Source: Pinibacter sp031553495
GTDB taxonomy: Bacteria; Bacteroidota; Bacteroidia; Chitinophagales; Chitinophagaceae
DNA length: 64,000 nucleotides
Assembly: GCA_031553495.1 (NCBI GenBank)
Contig: JAVBLN010000013.1
Coordinates: forward strand, 58,612 to 122,611
Direction of reading: 5' to 3'
The translations under genes were made by a program, and so were the position numbers. The notes beneath the pieces are model-generated. The model saw only the letters and a list, made by a program, of their open reading frames with translations. It ran no database searches and was not told the origin of the DNA. Position 1 is the first letter of the stretch. Every line of letters starts with the position of its first letter. Positions 52,926-62,766 of this stretch are shown here, one piece after another.

Positions 52926-55900
52926 ATGTATATAAAAACATTTTGGAAAATAGTCGTGATATGCACTGCTATTTTTTATGATATTACTTATGCTCAACTT
53001 CCCATTCAATCTTCACGAAAGGCAAACTTTACTGTTAGCGAAGGATCTTATATGAATGTGGATGTATCTCCTGATGGGAAAACATTGGTGTTTGACTTGT
53101 TGGGGAATTTATATACCGTACCTGCTATAGGGGGGACTGCTAAACAGCTTACAAAAGGCTTGGCTCTTAATCTACGTCCTGTTTGGTCACCGGATGGAAA
53201 GCAAATTGCATATATCAGTGATAAAACAGGTGCTTATCGATTACATATAAGAAATGTGAATGGAAGTTTACAAAGAATAATTTCGAAGGAACCACTTAAT
53301 GGTTTTGGGCATAATGCAATCTGGTCACCCAATGGGCAATATATTACGATTGATAGGAAAAAGTACAGTATTGCAAACGAACAATATGAACAAGAGAAAT
53401 ATTCATTAATTGGTTATAATCAAAAAGGGGACAAATGTTTTTATGACGTTGAAGGGGAAGTGGTAAAGTATACGCCAAATACACAAATTGCAGATACGAT
53501 TTTTCGCAGCTCAAGTTGGGGAGTAAGACGAATATCTCCTGATCAAAACTGGATTGTTTCAGCAGGCTTTTCAAATGCATTTGCATCAATGTGCCCGACG
53601 GTTATTATAGATTGTGTAAACCTTATTACACAACAAAAAAAAATACTTGTGTCATCAATGTTTACAAATCCCTGCTACCAAACAGGCTACTCCCCTCCGC
53701 CAAACTTCAGTCTCTCCCCTGATTCAAAATATGTATATCTAGGCTATCAGGGTAAGATTCACCGAATTTCTATCGAAACTGGGGCTGATGAAGTAATCCC
53801 GTTTACTGCTAAGGTAGAAGAAGAATTAGGGCAGTTTGTTGATCATAGATTTTCTGTGAGTTTAGAAGCGTTCATGATTCGTTACGTGCGTTCTGCAAAT
53901 AAACGTCCAGACGGCAAACAAATTGTGTATTCGGCGATGAACAGGATATATGTAAAAGATCTACCCTCTGGTAAACCAAGGGAATTGATAAGGCAGGAAA
54001 TGAATCAATACCAACCTGTGTATTCACCTGATGGGAAGTGGGTGGTGTATGTTGGGTGGTCTGATAAAGAAGGGGGTTCTGTTTGGTGTGTTCCTACAAG
54101 TGGAGGTAAGTCTGAGCAACTCAATAAAACACCTGGTCAATATCAGCGACCATGCTGGTCGCCTGATGGAAGAGCGGTGGTTGTTGTTAGAGGAGAGAAT
54201 AAATTAGGTGACAGAGATGATTTTGGCAGAGGACAATTGTTACATATAAACATTGGAACGAAAGCTGAACAAATTCTAGATGATAAGGTGCCGTTGTGGA
54301 ATCAACTTTGCTTTTCTACTAATGGAGAAACTCTTTACTATGAACCTGAACAAAAATTTCAAGAAGGTCTAGAAGTGCTACCACTGATAGCAAGTGTTAA
54401 TCTTATAAGCAGGGAGAAGAAAATATTGGCGAAAGGTTCAACTAAAGGTATGATTCATTTTTTTAAACAAAGATCTTTTTCTCCTGATGGGAAATATGCC
54501 GTATATACAATGGGTGAAGATTTATATGTTGTACCGGTAACAGTTACTAAAGATACCTTCTTACTGTTTAATGAGGAACAAACCATTAAAACAATCCGTT
54601 TCGCTTCAGGTGTAGATCCGCATTGGGAAGGTACGGGTCATAAACTAGCGTGGAATCATGGCAGCAAATATTATATGGTCAATATTGACAAGGTAATAGC
54701 TGAAGCAGCGAAACAAAAAAACTTCAATAATAAAACAGCGCTTATCACAGTAAATGTAACTCCGGATGAAATGGTTGAGCTTGGGTTTAAAGTACCAACA
54801 GCCTATGGTAAAGGGACGTTGGTATTAAAGCATCCACGGATTATTACGATGAAAGGATCAGAAATAATAGAGGATGGAACAATTGTAATAAAGAACGGTA
54901 GATTTACTGCAATTGGTTCAGCAAAAACAGTTCCGATTCCTCAGAACGCTAAAGTGTATGATTTGACAGGAAAAACAATCATGCCTGGTATGGTTGACCT
55001 CCATGACCATATGAGATTGTCGCCTGATGTTTTTCCGCAACAATCATGGATTTATCAAGCCAACCTAGCTTATGGGGTTACAACTGCCAGAGATCCTTCA
55101 GCAAGTTATGATTCCTTTGGGTATGCAGAAATGTTACAATCCGGTCGAATGATTGGGCCTAGACTTTTTTCAGTAGGTAGGTCCTTAAATCCCGCTTTTT
55201 GTGTAAGAATAGAAAGCTTCGAGGATGCGATCAGGATTGCGACAGATAGAAAAATAATGGGAGGGACAGTAGTAAAAGAATATACAAGGCCTAATCGTTT
55301 GCAAAAGCAATGGTTGTTACAAGCATGCAATCAGAAGGGACTTAATTTAATAAATGAGGGAGGCCACATCCCTATTGAACAGATTGCTATGGTGAAAGAC
55401 GGCAGTAGTGGCATAGAACATAATCCCCAATGGGGCGATGTTTATGAGGACGTAATTAAGCTTTGGGCTGCTTCTGGTACGGTACTCACACCGACATTGC
55501 AGGTTGCATATGGTACTAGGGAGGGTTTGGCATATTTTCAAAATTATTACTGGAATAATCCGGATACAAAACTACAAAGGTATTGGCCAAAAGAGAGAAT
55601 TGATGAATTAAAAAAAGGAATCCAAGACACATCGGGATTAACTAGCTTTTTAATTCCTGCCCGAATAAATGCAAATATGCATCGTTATGGAGTAAAAATT
55701 GGTTTGGGATTCCATGGTAATGACCCTGGTATTGGTGCACATAATGAGCTTTGGGCTTTGCAAATGGGAGGCATGAAAAATATAGAGGCATTACAAGCTG
55801 CAACAATAGTGGGAGCCGAAGCTATTGGTGTACAAAAGGACTTAGGTTCTATCGAGGTAGGTAAGATAGCAGACTTAATAATCCTAAATAAAAATCCATT

Positions 55901-55988
55901 AGACGATATTCACAACAGTAGAGAAATATCCTTTGTAATGAAAGATGGAATATTATACGATGGAGAAACACTTGATGAAATTAAATAA
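52926..55988 (+). CDS. Secreted PD40-propeller amidohydrolase (first paralogue)
   Basis: 1020 residues. A signal peptide ends near TYAQ. Residues about 30-620 form a TolB/PD40-like beta-propeller with repeats such as VWSPDGKQIAYIS and YSPDGKWVVYVGW. Residues about 650-1015 form a metal-dependent amidohydrolase: MPGMVDLHDHMRLSP with the first metal pair His693 and His695, then VTTARDPSASYDS, GIEHNPQWGD, LTPTLQVAYG, GLGFHGNDPGIGAHNELWALQMGGM and the closing GSIEVGKIADLIILN. Related proteins cleave imidic or prolyl peptides, but many have no known substrate. In tandem with a paralogue at 56215. Confidence 0.9.
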   Translation: MYIKTFWKIVVICTAIFYDITYAQLPIQSSRKANFTVSEGSYMNVDVSPDGKTLVFDLLGNLYTVPAIGGTAKQLTKGLALNLRPVWSPDGKQIAYISDKTGAYRLHIRNVNGSLQRIISKEPLNGFGHNAIWSPNGQYITIDRKKYSIANEQYEQEKYSLIGYNQKGDKCFYDVEGEVVKYTPNTQIADTIFRSSSWGVRRISPDQNWIVSAGFSNAFASMCPTVIIDCVNLITQQKKILVSSMFTNPCYQTGYSPPPNFSLSPDSKYVYLGYQGKIHRISIETGADEVIPFTAKVEEELGQFVDHRFSVSLEAFMIRYVRSANKRPDGKQIVYSAMNRIYVKDLPSGKPRELIRQEMNQYQPVYSPDGKWVVYVGWSDKEGGSVWCVPTSGGKSEQLNKTPGQYQRPCWSPDGRAVVVVRGENKLGDRDDFGRGQLLHINIGTKAEQILDDKVPLWNQLCFSTNGETLYYEPEQKFQEGLEVLPLIASVNLISREKKILAKGSTKGMIHFFKQRSFSPDGKYAVYTMGEDLYVVPVTVTKDTFLLFNEEQTIKTIRFASGVDPHWEGTGHKLAWNHGSKYYMVNIDKVIAEAAKQKNFNNKTALITVNVTPDEMVELGFKVPTAYGKGTLVLKHPRIITMKGSEIIEDGTIVIKNGRFTAIGSAKTVPIPQNAKVYDLTGKTIMPGMVDLHDHMRLSPDVFPQQSWIYQANLAYGVTTARDPSASYDSFGYAEMLQSGRMIGPRLFSVGRSLNPAFCVRIESFEDAIRIATDRKIMGGTVVKEYTRPNRLQKQWLLQACNQKGLNLINEGGHIPIEQIAMVKDGSSGIEHNPQWGDVYEDVIKLWAASGTVLTPTLQVAYGTREGLAYFQNYYWNNPDTKLQRYWPKERIDELKKGIQDTSGLTSFLIPARINANMHRYGVKIGLGFHGNDPGIGAHNELWALQMGGMKNIEALQAATIVGAEAIGVQKDLGSIEVGKIADLIILNKNPLDDIHNSREISFVMKDGILYDGETLDEIK

Positions 55989-56214
55989 AAGGGAATTGTT
56001 AAAATAACGGCAATGAATATGTTAAAAGAAATTGCTAAATCAATGGGGCATAACATTTTTTATGAGCCAAGCATTATTACTACTATGAAGCTATACTTGC
56101 GTCGCACTCTTGTACTGAAGTAATTGTATTGAACAACGTTTACATTCCAAAAAATTTTATACACCCAGATCAATTCGGTGTTATTTTTTATAAGTTTAAT
56201 AATCTGAAATATAT
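55989..56214. other. 226-bp gap between the tandem amidohydrolases
   Basis: AT-rich, with the weak hairpin-repeat copy 20 and no recognisable promoter. Confidence 0.45.
56092..56132 (+). repeat. Intergenic hairpin repeat, copy 20 (core version 2, truncated)
   Basis: Only the right half is seen: CTTGCGTCGCACTCTTGTAC, then TGAAGTAATTGTATTGAAC. The only copy within the peptide-degradation operon. Confidence 0.5.
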
Positions 56215-59200
56215 ATGAAGAAGTTGTCTTTATTAGTTTTCATTATACTTACTAGAATTAATGTTTTCGCACAGTATTTACCTATTCAGCCGGAGCGAAC
56301 CATTTCCTTTACCACTAATGAAGGTTCCAACATGAATATAGATGTTTCGCCAGATGGTACAACATTAGTGTTTGATTTATTGGGTGATATTTACACAGTT
56401 CCCGTTGCAGGTGGCAAAGCAACTCAAATAACCAACGGACTTGCGCTTAATATGCGACCGGTCTGGTCTCCTGATGGTAATAAGATTGCATTTGTCAGTG
56501 ACAGAACAGGCGATTACCATATTGCTATTAAAAATTTGAAAAGTAGAAATATAATTTCTGTTGCCAGCGATAAAAAGCCTTTAGAAGTTGATCAAAATTT
56601 GTTGTGGACACCAGACGGTTACTATATTACTGTTGGAGATATAACTTATGGACTTTTAGGCGGGTATATGAAAAGAGATATTAAACATGAGAAATCACAG
56701 AATAAGCAAATTTACCCTATTCGTTATTCTGCCGATGGTAGGTTTATGTATTATATTAATGATTCAACCATTTACAAATTTGATCAACATGATGACACAC
56801 CAAGAGTGATAACTTCATTTCCAAGAGCTGTGTACCAGGAATTTTCCTCTGCTATCTCACCAGATGGTCGCTATTTTGTGTACTCAACTTATAAATGGAA
56901 TAAAGATAGATTCACAAGACCATATTTATATGCACTTGATTTGCAAAAAGGCATTACAAATACACTTGCTCCCAAATTAATTTGTCAGGATTCAAATTTC
57001 CAGTTCTCCGCGCCTAAACTGACTCGTGGTAGTTTTTCATCAGACTCAAAATATTTTTATATAGGATATGGTGGGAAAATTCACAGAATCGATGTGAGAA
57101 ACGGTTCAGATGTTGAGATTCCATTTACGGCCAATGTTGAAGTCGCGGCAGCTTCTCTAAATTACAATGAATACAGGATCAATACAAAAGTCGTTGATGT
57201 TCGTTATACACGTGGTACAAAATTAAGCCCTGATAAAAAGCAAATAGTGTTTTCAGCGCTTGGTTGCTTGTATGTTCGAGATCTTCCTGATGGAGAACCT
57301 AAACCATTAATTAACCAGCCTGACGAACAATTACAACCTGCTTATTCTCCTGATGGAAAATGGATTGCCTATGTTTCATGGAATGATAAAGATTGGGGAC
57401 ATGTATGGAAAGTTCCGTCCAAAGGTGGCACGCCAATGAAAATAACTAAAGTGGCAGGTCAATACCAACGACCAACATGGTCACCTGATGGGAAATATAT
57501 TGCAGTGGTACATAGCAAGGAAAAATTAGATACACATATAAGCTCTCAGAGAGGTGTTTTGGAATTAATAGATATGATTTCTGGAGAAAAAAAACGTGTC
57601 GATACGAATATTAGCCTTTGGAATAATATCAGTTTTTCTAATGATGGTAAACAATTGATCTATGAACCGGCTAGGAATCGTAATGATTCAATATCCATTC
57701 GGTTGCAATGCAGAAGTTTGGAAACAAATGAAACCTATAAGCTTGCGATTGTCAAAGAAAAAGATTTTGAACTTCTTCAGTGTGTTATGATTTCTCCCGA
57801 TGGTCGCTTCATTACTTTCTCAATGGGACAAGATATATACTTGGCACCGGTTAATAAAAACACACAACCAGCACTCGTGTTAAATATGGAAGAGCCTACC
57901 CAAATGATAAGATTTGCACGAGGGGTAGACCCTCATTGGGAAAATGGGGGCAGATTACTTACTTGGACATATGCCAATCAGTTTTTTCAAATCAATCCTG
58001 AAAAGGTTTTGAAGGCCGCACAGGTAAAAGTGTTTGAAACCGGCTTGAAAATAAAAGAGCCTCATACTTTTCTGACAGTATGGGTAGAACCTGATGTTAC
58101 TATTACAAATACACTCACTGCACCTTATCACAAATCCAATCGAAAAATTGCTCTCACTAATGTACGCATTATAACAATGACCGGAGATGAGGTTATAGAG
58201 AATGGAACAATATTAATAGATAATGAAAGGATTGCCGCTATCGGAACAACAAATGAAATAAAACTTCCCCGAACAACAAAAGTTTACAAAATGAGAGGGG
58301 TAACTATAGTACCCGGTTTTATTGATGTGCATGCGCATTTGAAATTGTCACCGGAACTATTTAACGATCATTCTTGGCAGTTAAAAACAAATCTGGCTTT
58401 TGGTGTGACCACTGCACGGGATCCATCAACACGGTTTGATAACTATGGATATGAGGAAATGCTATCTACCGGAAAAATTGTTGGGCCAAGATTGTTTTCA
58501 TCAGGGAAAGCAGTTACAGGTAGAGAAGATGGAATGTCCTGCGAGAACTTCGAAGATACCAGATCTCTTGTTGACAAAAGAAAAATCATGAATGGAATAT
58601 ATGTGAAGCAATACCTTACCAGTGAAAACCGAAGAAATAAACAGTGGTTAGCCATAGCATGCAAGGATGCAAAAATGAATATGACATGCGAAGGAAATCA
58701 TAGTGTTTTAGGGCAAATTGGTATGATTAAAGATGGAAGTACAGGTATAGAACATAATCCTGTTTGGGGTGAAATATATAATGATGTGATACAGCTATAT
58801 GCAAAAAGCGGTATTTATTTAACACCTACTTTACAGGTAGCTTATGGAAAGGAACATGTACTCGAATATTTTAACAGCAGGTATTGGAAGGACAATGATA
58901 AGGTTGAAAGATTCTATTTATCAGAGCATGGGTTAGAAGAAATAAAAAATGCTAATCCAATTGATTCAATTGCTAACGGATTTATTATATCATCAAAAGT
59001 AGATGCACGAATTGTGAATGCTGGTGGTCATATTGCATTAGGTGGTCATGGTAATAACCAGGGAATCGGTGTCCATAGCGAATTGTGGGCGATGCAAATG
59101 GGAGGTCTTACCAACATGCAGGCTCTTAGATGTGCAACGCTGGAAGGAGCAATGGCTTTGGGATTACAACGTGATCTTGGATCTATCGAAGTCGGGAAAA

Positions 59201-59322
59201 TTGCAGATTTAATAATTCTGAATAAGAATCCATTAGATGATATTCACAACAGCAGGGAGATACGTTATGTAATGAAAGATGGGATAATGTACGATGGAGA
59301 AACGCTTAATGTAATTAAATAA
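56215..59322 (+). CDS. Secreted PD40-propeller amidohydrolase (second paralogue)
   Basis: 1035 residues with the same plan as its upstream neighbour: signal peptide to about 20, propeller with VWSPDGNKIAFVSDRTGDYH and WSPDGKYIAVVHSKE, then an amidohydrolase with VPGFIDVHAHLKLSP (His706, His708), VTTARDPSTRFDN, GIEHNPVWGE, LTPTLQVAYGKE and GGHGNNQGIGVHSELWAMQMGGL. The first His pair is HAH here against HDH in the paralogue. The final ~50 codons are nearly identical to the first copy, the propeller much less so. Likely a tandem duplication with divergent propellers and so divergent substrate choice. Confidence 0.9.
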   Translation: MKKLSLLVFIILTRINVFAQYLPIQPERTISFTTNEGSNMNIDVSPDGTTLVFDLLGDIYTVPVAGGKATQITNGLALNMRPVWSPDGNKIAFVSDRTGDYHIAIKNLKSRNIISVASDKKPLEVDQNLLWTPDGYYITVGDITYGLLGGYMKRDIKHEKSQNKQIYPIRYSADGRFMYYINDSTIYKFDQHDDTPRVITSFPRAVYQEFSSAISPDGRYFVYSTYKWNKDRFTRPYLYALDLQKGITNTLAPKLICQDSNFQFSAPKLTRGSFSSDSKYFYIGYGGKIHRIDVRNGSDVEIPFTANVEVAAASLNYNEYRINTKVVDVRYTRGTKLSPDKKQIVFSALGCLYVRDLPDGEPKPLINQPDEQLQPAYSPDGKWIAYVSWNDKDWGHVWKVPSKGGTPMKITKVAGQYQRPTWSPDGKYIAVVHSKEKLDTHISSQRGVLELIDMISGEKKRVDTNISLWNNISFSNDGKQLIYEPARNRNDSISIRLQCRSLETNETYKLAIVKEKDFELLQCVMISPDGRFITFSMGQDIYLAPVNKNTQPALVLNMEEPTQMIRFARGVDPHWENGGRLLTWTYANQFFQINPEKVLKAAQVKVFETGLKIKEPHTFLTVWVEPDVTITNTLTAPYHKSNRKIALTNVRIITMTGDEVIENGTILIDNERIAAIGTTNEIKLPRTTKVYKMRGVTIVPGFIDVHAHLKLSPELFNDHSWQLKTNLAFGVTTARDPSTRFDNYGYEEMLSTGKIVGPRLFSSGKAVTGREDGMSCENFEDTRSLVDKRKIMNGIYVKQYLTSENRRNKQWLAIACKDAKMNMTCEGNHSVLGQIGMIKDGSTGIEHNPVWGEIYNDVIQLYAKSGIYLTPTLQVAYGKEHVLEYFNSRYWKDNDKVERFYLSEHGLEEIKNANPIDSIANGFIISSKVDARIVNAGGHIALGGHGNNQGIGVHSELWAMQMGGLTNMQALRCATLEGAMALGLQRDLGSIEVGKIADLIILNKNPLDDIHNSREIRYVMKDGIMYDGETLNVIK

Positions 59323-59383
59323 GGCGGACTAGGTTAATATTTGATTTGTAACAGGGCAAAATGAGCCCAAAAATCATAAATAT

Positions 59384-59989
59384 ATGAGAATGCTAAAGAT
59401 TATTTTAATCCTATGCTTACTGTTTAATGATAGTATGGCACAAGTATATGATCAACGAAAAGTGGACGAAGAAATTATGTTGATAATTTATAATGAACTG
59501 ATCGCACCAAAGGTTGATGACAAAGACCGGGAACCTGATTGGAATGAAATTCAAAATTCACTCAATCGTTATGGTAGTCCCGGGAACGAGATTGGATTAA
59601 GATCAAGAGCATTTTACTATTTTAATACTAAACAATATGTTGATTTTGCAATTCATATGTCGAGTTATTTTGAAAAATATAAAAATACATTAAATGACCC
59701 TATACAATTAAATAATTTTGCTTTTGAAGTCTTTAAGCACCTTGCTAAAAAGAGATACTTAAAATCGGCACTTCGTTGGACAGAAGCTGCAATTGCAATG
59801 ATACCCGGACAATTACCCCATTTACTCGATACTAAAGCCAATTTGCTATATAAAATAGGAAACCGAAAAGAAGCGATTAGGACCCAATTAGAAGCAATTG
59901 CTTTAGCAAAATCAGGCACTTTCGTAGCTATGGTTCCAGAATTAGAAAATGTACTACAGAAAATGCAAAGTGGTAATCCGACCTGGTAA
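59384..59989 (+). CDS. Small secreted TPR-like protein (first paralogue)
   Basis: 201 residues with a signal peptide ending near SMAQ. The mature part is helical. The end of the protein (ALRWTEAAIAMIPGQLPHLLDTKANLLYKIGNRKEAIRTQLEAI...KMQSGNPTW) is a TPR-like hairpin closely matched by the 241-residue protein at 62767. In other Bacteroidota I recall this segment as the C-terminal part of thioredoxin-fold proteins, but no CxxC is present here. The function is unknown. It lies between the amidohydrolase and the S9 peptidase genes, 38 bp before the latter. Confidence 0.75.
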   Translation: MRMLKIILILCLLFNDSMAQVYDQRKVDEEIMLIIYNELIAPKVDDKDREPDWNEIQNSLNRYGSPGNEIGLRSRAFYYFNTKQYVDFAIHMSSYFEKYKNTLNDPIQLNNFAFEVFKHLAKKRYLKSALRWTEAAIAMIPGQLPHLLDTKANLLYKIGNRKEAIRTQLEAIALAKSGTFVAMVPELENVLQKMQSGNPTW

Positions 59990-60027
59990 ACCTTTAAAAA
60001 CTATAATAAATTCTTAATGTGTAGTAT

Positions 60028-62724
60028 ATGTATAATGTAGCTGGGGTTATACTTTTATTTCTGTTTGTAACATCACATGTGATTGGACAAAAGCCAGTAG
60101 TGGATACTACGGTTGAAGGAAACTGGCCAACCTTTGAGAATGGAAAGATTAGTAGTGATGGTAAGTATGTGGCATATAGGGTAAATTATATTTATCGACA
60201 GCAGATTACACGTAGCTATTTAGTGTGCAAGGCGGTGTCATCTGATTGGAAAATTGAGATCAATGGTCAAATTCGATCATTCGAATTTGATTACTTCAGC
60301 AAGCGAATTATTATTGAAACTTCTGGTGACTCTTTGCAAATACTGCATCTTGGAAGCAACCGCTTGGTGTATTTTACAAATGTTCGGTCATTTCAATTAT
60401 CACAATCCCATCTGATTTGCCAAATCGATTCTGTGCTTCGTATCCATAATCTCCTTACAGAAAAGGACATTGTGATTAATAATGTTGTCAACTATGTATT
60501 TCACAAAGTATCGAAGAACCTTTTAGTGGAACGCAATATTTCAGGTATACAGGAAATTCTATTGCAACAGTTGTCTACTGGCAGGCAATATACTATTGAA
60601 TCTGTGCCTAATGCTAAGATTTTAATATTTAATACAGAAGGTAATCAAATAGCAATATTAGGAAATGAAAGTGATAGTTCTATATTATTGCTGTACGACA
60701 TTAGCAGAAAGCGGTTAAAGAAAGTTATACAAGGTGATTTAGGTAATATCTTCTCTAATCTTTATTTATCTGGCATCAGCCATTTCACAGCCAATAGCCG
60801 GTATTTAGTGATTAGATTACGTTCAAAAAATGTTGACTCTTTACCACGCCAGCAATGTTCTGAAGACAGTGTTGAAATATGGAGTTATTCTGATATAATA
60901 CCTGCTGATTATACTGTACAGGAAGATCCACAGGAAGAATTCAGAGCGGTCGTCAATCTTTCCACCGGTAGAATACTATTATTAGAACAAGAAGGCGAAC
61001 GGGTAAGCGATCTTTCCAATGATTATGCAATTATTTCTAAACAATTAGGGAATGGCTTATGGGACGAAAAATATTGGACCAATCATCTAAGACGTGAAAC
61101 TTATCTTGTATATTTTAGAAATGGGATACGCAAAAAGCTAACATTTGATTTAGTTGCTAAGTCCCCGACCGGAAAGTACTTGTTATTTTATAAAGAAGCG
61201 AATTATTTTACATTTGATACCCAAACGGGAGTAGTTTGTAATATAACAAAATCCATTAAAACTGACTGGACAATTTACCTCAAAGATAGTATTCGTGATG
61301 TACATAGTAAAAGTGTTGATATTTTTGGACATATTTGGTTAAAAGATGATGATGCCATCATATTACATGATCAATTTGATTTATGGCAAGTTGATCCTGC
61401 AGGCAAGCGTTCTGCAATCTGCCTTACTAATCAGTATGGCTATAAAAATAAGATTTCTTTTCACCCTTACGGAAGTTCTTCTTTGTTCAAGAATGGCGAA
61501 AGATTATTTATACCTGCTTTAGATAGGAACACTAAGGATAATGGTTTTTTTTATGTGACTATCGGTAAATCTGTTGATCCTGAAAAAGTAGTACTGAATC
61601 AATACTTATATTTTATCCCCCATGAATATGCTGCAGATGGTGGTGAATATCCAAGTAAAGCAGAGAATGAGAATATTTGGTTAGTTCGTCGTATGAGCGC
61701 AGCGGATTATCCGAATTATTATACCACAATCGATTTCAAGAATTTTAATCCAGTTTCTAATTTTAATCCAGAGAAAAAGTTTAATTGGTTAGTAACAGAA
61801 CTGCATGATTTCCCAGACAGTAGCGGAAGGATGATACAAGGTGTTTTATATAAACCGGAAGATTTCAATCCGGCAAAGCAGCATCCAATTATTTTTTATT
61901 ATTACGAAAAATGCTCGAATAATTTAAATTCTTTTCTTCCAGCAGCATTAAGTATGGGGCCGCTAAACATTCCATGGTATGTTAGCCGAGGATACTTGGT
62001 ATTTACTCCTGATATTCATTATCTAGTTGGGCATACAAATAAAAGTGCTCTTTCGACAGTTACATCTGCTGCACGTTATATAATGAAGTTGCCGTATGTA
62101 GATTCTTCCCGGATGGGACTACAAGGGCATAGTTTTGGAGCAATACAAACAAATTTCATTATTACGCATACTCGTTTATTTGCTGCAGCTTGTTCAGCCT
62201 CCGGTATTAGTAATTTCATTTCAAACTATGGTAGAATGGGACAGGTAGGTCCGGGGGCTCGCATAATGACTGAATTAGGACAATTGCGTATGGGGGCAAC
62301 ATTATGGGAATCTCCTCAATACTATATTGAAAACTCACCTGTTTTCTTTTTACATAAAATAACAACTCCTTTACTGATGATGCATACTGACAAAGACAAT
62401 ATGACTACTTTAGCTCAAGCTGCTGAAATGTTTAATGGTATGCGGAGACTGGGAAAAACATGTTGGCTGTTGTTATATAAAAAAGAGAATCATATTCTCC
62501 ATTCTCGTGAACATAGGCTGGATTTCACTCAACGCATGCAACAGTTTTTTGATTATTACTTAAAAGCAAATCCTGTTCCTGAATGGATGATTAAATCAGG
62601 TTCGACTTCTCTTTCTCTTGATGCAAATGGAGAGCTTCCATTTGAAGGTATATTAAGCGAACAAGAACGCCGGAAAATTGATAGCATTAATTATAGGAAA
62701 CCAATCACTATTACAATTCCTTAA
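60028..62724 (+). CDS. Secreted S9-family (prolyl-oligopeptidase-like) peptidase
   Basis: 898 residues. A signal peptide ends near VIGQ. Residues about 30-600 form a divergent beta-propeller with few WSPDG-like motifs. The alpha/beta-hydrolase domain begins near 605 (GRMIQGVLYKPEDFNPAKQHPIIFYYYEKCSN). The catalytic triad is Ser702 (MGLQGHSFGA), Asp788 (MMHTDKDNM) and His822 (KENHILHSREHR). The family cleaves short peptides, often at Pro or Ala, or removes dipeptides; here it would act outside the cytoplasm. It is part of the SusC/D operon. Confidence 0.92.
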   Translation: MYNVAGVILLFLFVTSHVIGQKPVVDTTVEGNWPTFENGKISSDGKYVAYRVNYIYRQQITRSYLVCKAVSSDWKIEINGQIRSFEFDYFSKRIIIETSGDSLQILHLGSNRLVYFTNVRSFQLSQSHLICQIDSVLRIHNLLTEKDIVINNVVNYVFHKVSKNLLVERNISGIQEILLQQLSTGRQYTIESVPNAKILIFNTEGNQIAILGNESDSSILLLYDISRKRLKKVIQGDLGNIFSNLYLSGISHFTANSRYLVIRLRSKNVDSLPRQQCSEDSVEIWSYSDIIPADYTVQEDPQEEFRAVVNLSTGRILLLEQEGERVSDLSNDYAIISKQLGNGLWDEKYWTNHLRRETYLVYFRNGIRKKLTFDLVAKSPTGKYLLFYKEANYFTFDTQTGVVCNITKSIKTDWTIYLKDSIRDVHSKSVDIFGHIWLKDDDAIILHDQFDLWQVDPAGKRSAICLTNQYGYKNKISFHPYGSSSLFKNGERLFIPALDRNTKDNGFFYVTIGKSVDPEKVVLNQYLYFIPHEYAADGGEYPSKAENENIWLVRRMSAADYPNYYTTIDFKNFNPVSNFNPEKKFNWLVTELHDFPDSSGRMIQGVLYKPEDFNPAKQHPIIFYYYEKCSNNLNSFLPAALSMGPLNIPWYVSRGYLVFTPDIHYLVGHTNKSALSTVTSAARYIMKLPYVDSSRMGLQGHSFGAIQTNFIITHTRLFAAACSASGISNFISNYGRMGQVGPGARIMTELGQLRMGATLWESPQYYIENSPVFFLHKITTPLLMMHTDKDNMTTLAQAAEMFNGMRRLGKTCWLLLYKKENHILHSREHRLDFTQRMQQFFDYYLKANPVPEWMIKSGSTSLSLDANGELPFEGILSEQERRKIDSINYRKPITITIP

Positions 62725-62766
62725 ACACTTGATCAATTTAAATAAAATCTTCTAAAAACAGAAAAC

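Noticed and set aside
1519..56132. Regularly recurring repeats considered as a CRISPR array
   Set aside because: Copies are kilobases apart, in both orientations, with no uniform spacers and no cas genes.
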